Below are positions 5,458-5,961 of a stretch of DNA of 5,961 bases, in pieces (position 1 is the stretch's first letter; every line of letters starts with the position of its first letter). Location: contig DBOA01000141.1 of the NCBI GenBank assembly GCA_002299195.1, positions 1 to 5,961 of the forward strand, in the 5' to 3' direction. Below the pieces are notes generated by a model. It was not told the DNA's origin and did no database searches. It saw nothing but the letters and a program-made list of their open reading frames with translations. Made by a program: the position numbers and the translations under genes. The stretch is from Sphingomonadales bacterium UBA658. GTDB lineage: Bacteria; Pseudomonadota; Alphaproteobacteria; Sphingomonadales; Sphingomonadaceae.

Positions 5458-5488
5458 AGACCCTCCATTTGGTGCATCAAACTGCAAT
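5458..5488. promoter_or_regulatory. Very short divergent intergenic region
   Basis: Only 31 bp separate the two divergent start codons. It contains the ribosome site of the minus-strand gene (GGAGGG on the minus strand, 5461-5466) but no room for two promoters. At least one promoter must lie inside the opposite gene's coding sequence, so the two are likely to interfere with or be tied to one another. No operator is recognised. Confidence 0.5.
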
Positions 5489-5961
5489 ATGCCTAGAAAC
5501 AATTTCCGCCGCGCCGCAACCGCTTTTTGTGCATTAACGGCACTTGCCCTCTCTGGATGCGGCGCAGAGCCGCCTGCAAAGCCCGTTGGCCCCGGCTTTA
5601 CCCAGATCGCCGACGACGCAGCGGTGAGCCAAGAGACACTTGCCAATGCCATCGCGCCCTTTTTCGAAGATCCCGCTGTTGGCGAAACCCGCGCGCTGGT
5701 CGTCATGCAAGGTGGCCGGGTTGTTGCGGAACGTTATGCACCGGGGTACGGCCCTGACACGCGGTTGATTAGCTGGTCCATGGCCAAAAGCGTCACTGCT
5801 GTATTGGTCGGCCTGATGGTGGCGGACGGCCGCCTTGCGTTGGATGAGCCCGCGATTGTCACCGAATGGCAAGCGCCGCGCGATAACCGCGCAAAAATAA
5901 CGCTGCGGCATTTGCTGCATATGTCCTCAGGCCTCGACCACACCGAAATGGCTGAAGGTGA
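5489..5961 (+). CDS. Serine hydrolase, beta-lactamase class C / NylB-like family, lipoprotein (N-terminal part)
   Basis: The first 157 codons of a penicillin-binding-protein-fold hydrolase (COG1680-type: esterases, 6-aminohexanoate-dimer hydrolase, AmpC relatives). Residues 1-23 are a lipoprotein signal (NNFRR, hydrophobic run, lipobox LSGC), with Cys24 as the lipidated residue and Gly at +2, so it probably sits in the outer membrane facing the periplasm. After a Pro/Ala linker comes the domain start RALVVMQGGRVVAERYAPGY (68-87), then the nucleophile motif S97-M-A-K100 in SWSMAKSV, and the conserved LRHLLHMSSGLD block. The second catalytic motif (Tyr-x-Asn-like) and the C-terminal HxG/KTG-like motif lie beyond the edge, so substrate is open. 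No clear Shine-Dalgarno precedes the ATG at 5489, and no better in-frame start exists upstream. The gene starts 31 bp from the divergent small protein. Confidence 0.92.
   Translation, partial: MPRNNFRRAATAFCALTALALSGCGAEPPAKPVGPGFTQIADDAAVSQETLANAIAPFFEDPAVGETRALVVMQGGRVVAERYAPGYGPDTRLISWSMAKSVTAVLVGLMVADGRLALDEPAIVTEWQAPRDNRAKITLRHLLHMSSGLDHTEMAEG

Noticed and set aside
5458..5706. N-terminal extension of the cysteine protein up to 5706
   Set aside because: The added residues are antisense to the lipoprotein signal and catalytic domain start of the hydrolase, and a strong GGAGGG precedes the ATG at 5457.
1..5961. tRNA, rRNA, CRISPR, insertion sequence or prophage content
   Set aside because: No clover-leaf, spaced direct repeats, transposase motifs or terminal repeats were seen on either strand.

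Overview
The window reads as chromosomal DNA of an alphaproteobacterium, most likely from the Sphingomonadales. Three things point there: a complete SciP/DUF1153 protein (a family tied to the alphaproteobacterial CtrA cell-cycle circuit), an alphaproteobacterial-type MnmA, and codon use that is GC-rich but not extreme. The genus is an inference and no rRNA is present to fix it. I see no tRNA, rRNA, CRISPR array, insertion sequence or phage gene.

Layout. Positions 1-2254 (minus strand) hold a two-gene efflux operon: a membrane fusion (periplasmic adaptor) protein, then the first ~350 codons of an RND permease that runs off the left edge. Positions 2255-2565 are intergenic, with a candidate promoter for the efflux operon, a striking interrupted inverted repeat (2408-2462) and a clean intrinsic terminator for the next gene. 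Positions 2566-2865 (minus) encode SciP. Positions 2866-3392 have no confident gene. This stretch carries a candidate sciP promoter, a short coding-like plus-strand frame ending at 3205 (possibly frameshifted at a C6 run), several small stem-loops and the mnmA leader. Positions 3393-5081 (plus) are a probable two-gene unit: mnmA, then a DUF7010-like multipass membrane protein. Positions 5083-5457 (minus) encode a small membrane-anchored protein with four extracytoplasmic cysteines. It ends 1 bp from the DUF7010-like gene and starts 31 bp from a divergent gene. Positions 5489-5961 (plus) are the start of a lipoprotein serine hydrolase of the beta-lactamase/NylB-like class, cut by the right edge.

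How the genes fit together. The adaptor and permease form two of the three parts of a tripartite efflux pump; no outer-membrane factor or local regulator is visible here. SciP restrains CtrA-activated transcription and is the window's link to cell-cycle control. MnmA makes the 2-thio group of wobble U34 in certain tRNAs; its tie to the DUF7010-like protein is positional only. The most thought-provoking pair is at the right end. The small cysteine-containing protein resembles, by motif memory, the N-terminal accessory region that many longer serine hydrolases of this class carry in the same polypeptide. Here the two parts would be separate, divergently transcribed neighbours. I found no clear new defence or mobile system; most of the window is ordinary core-genome content.
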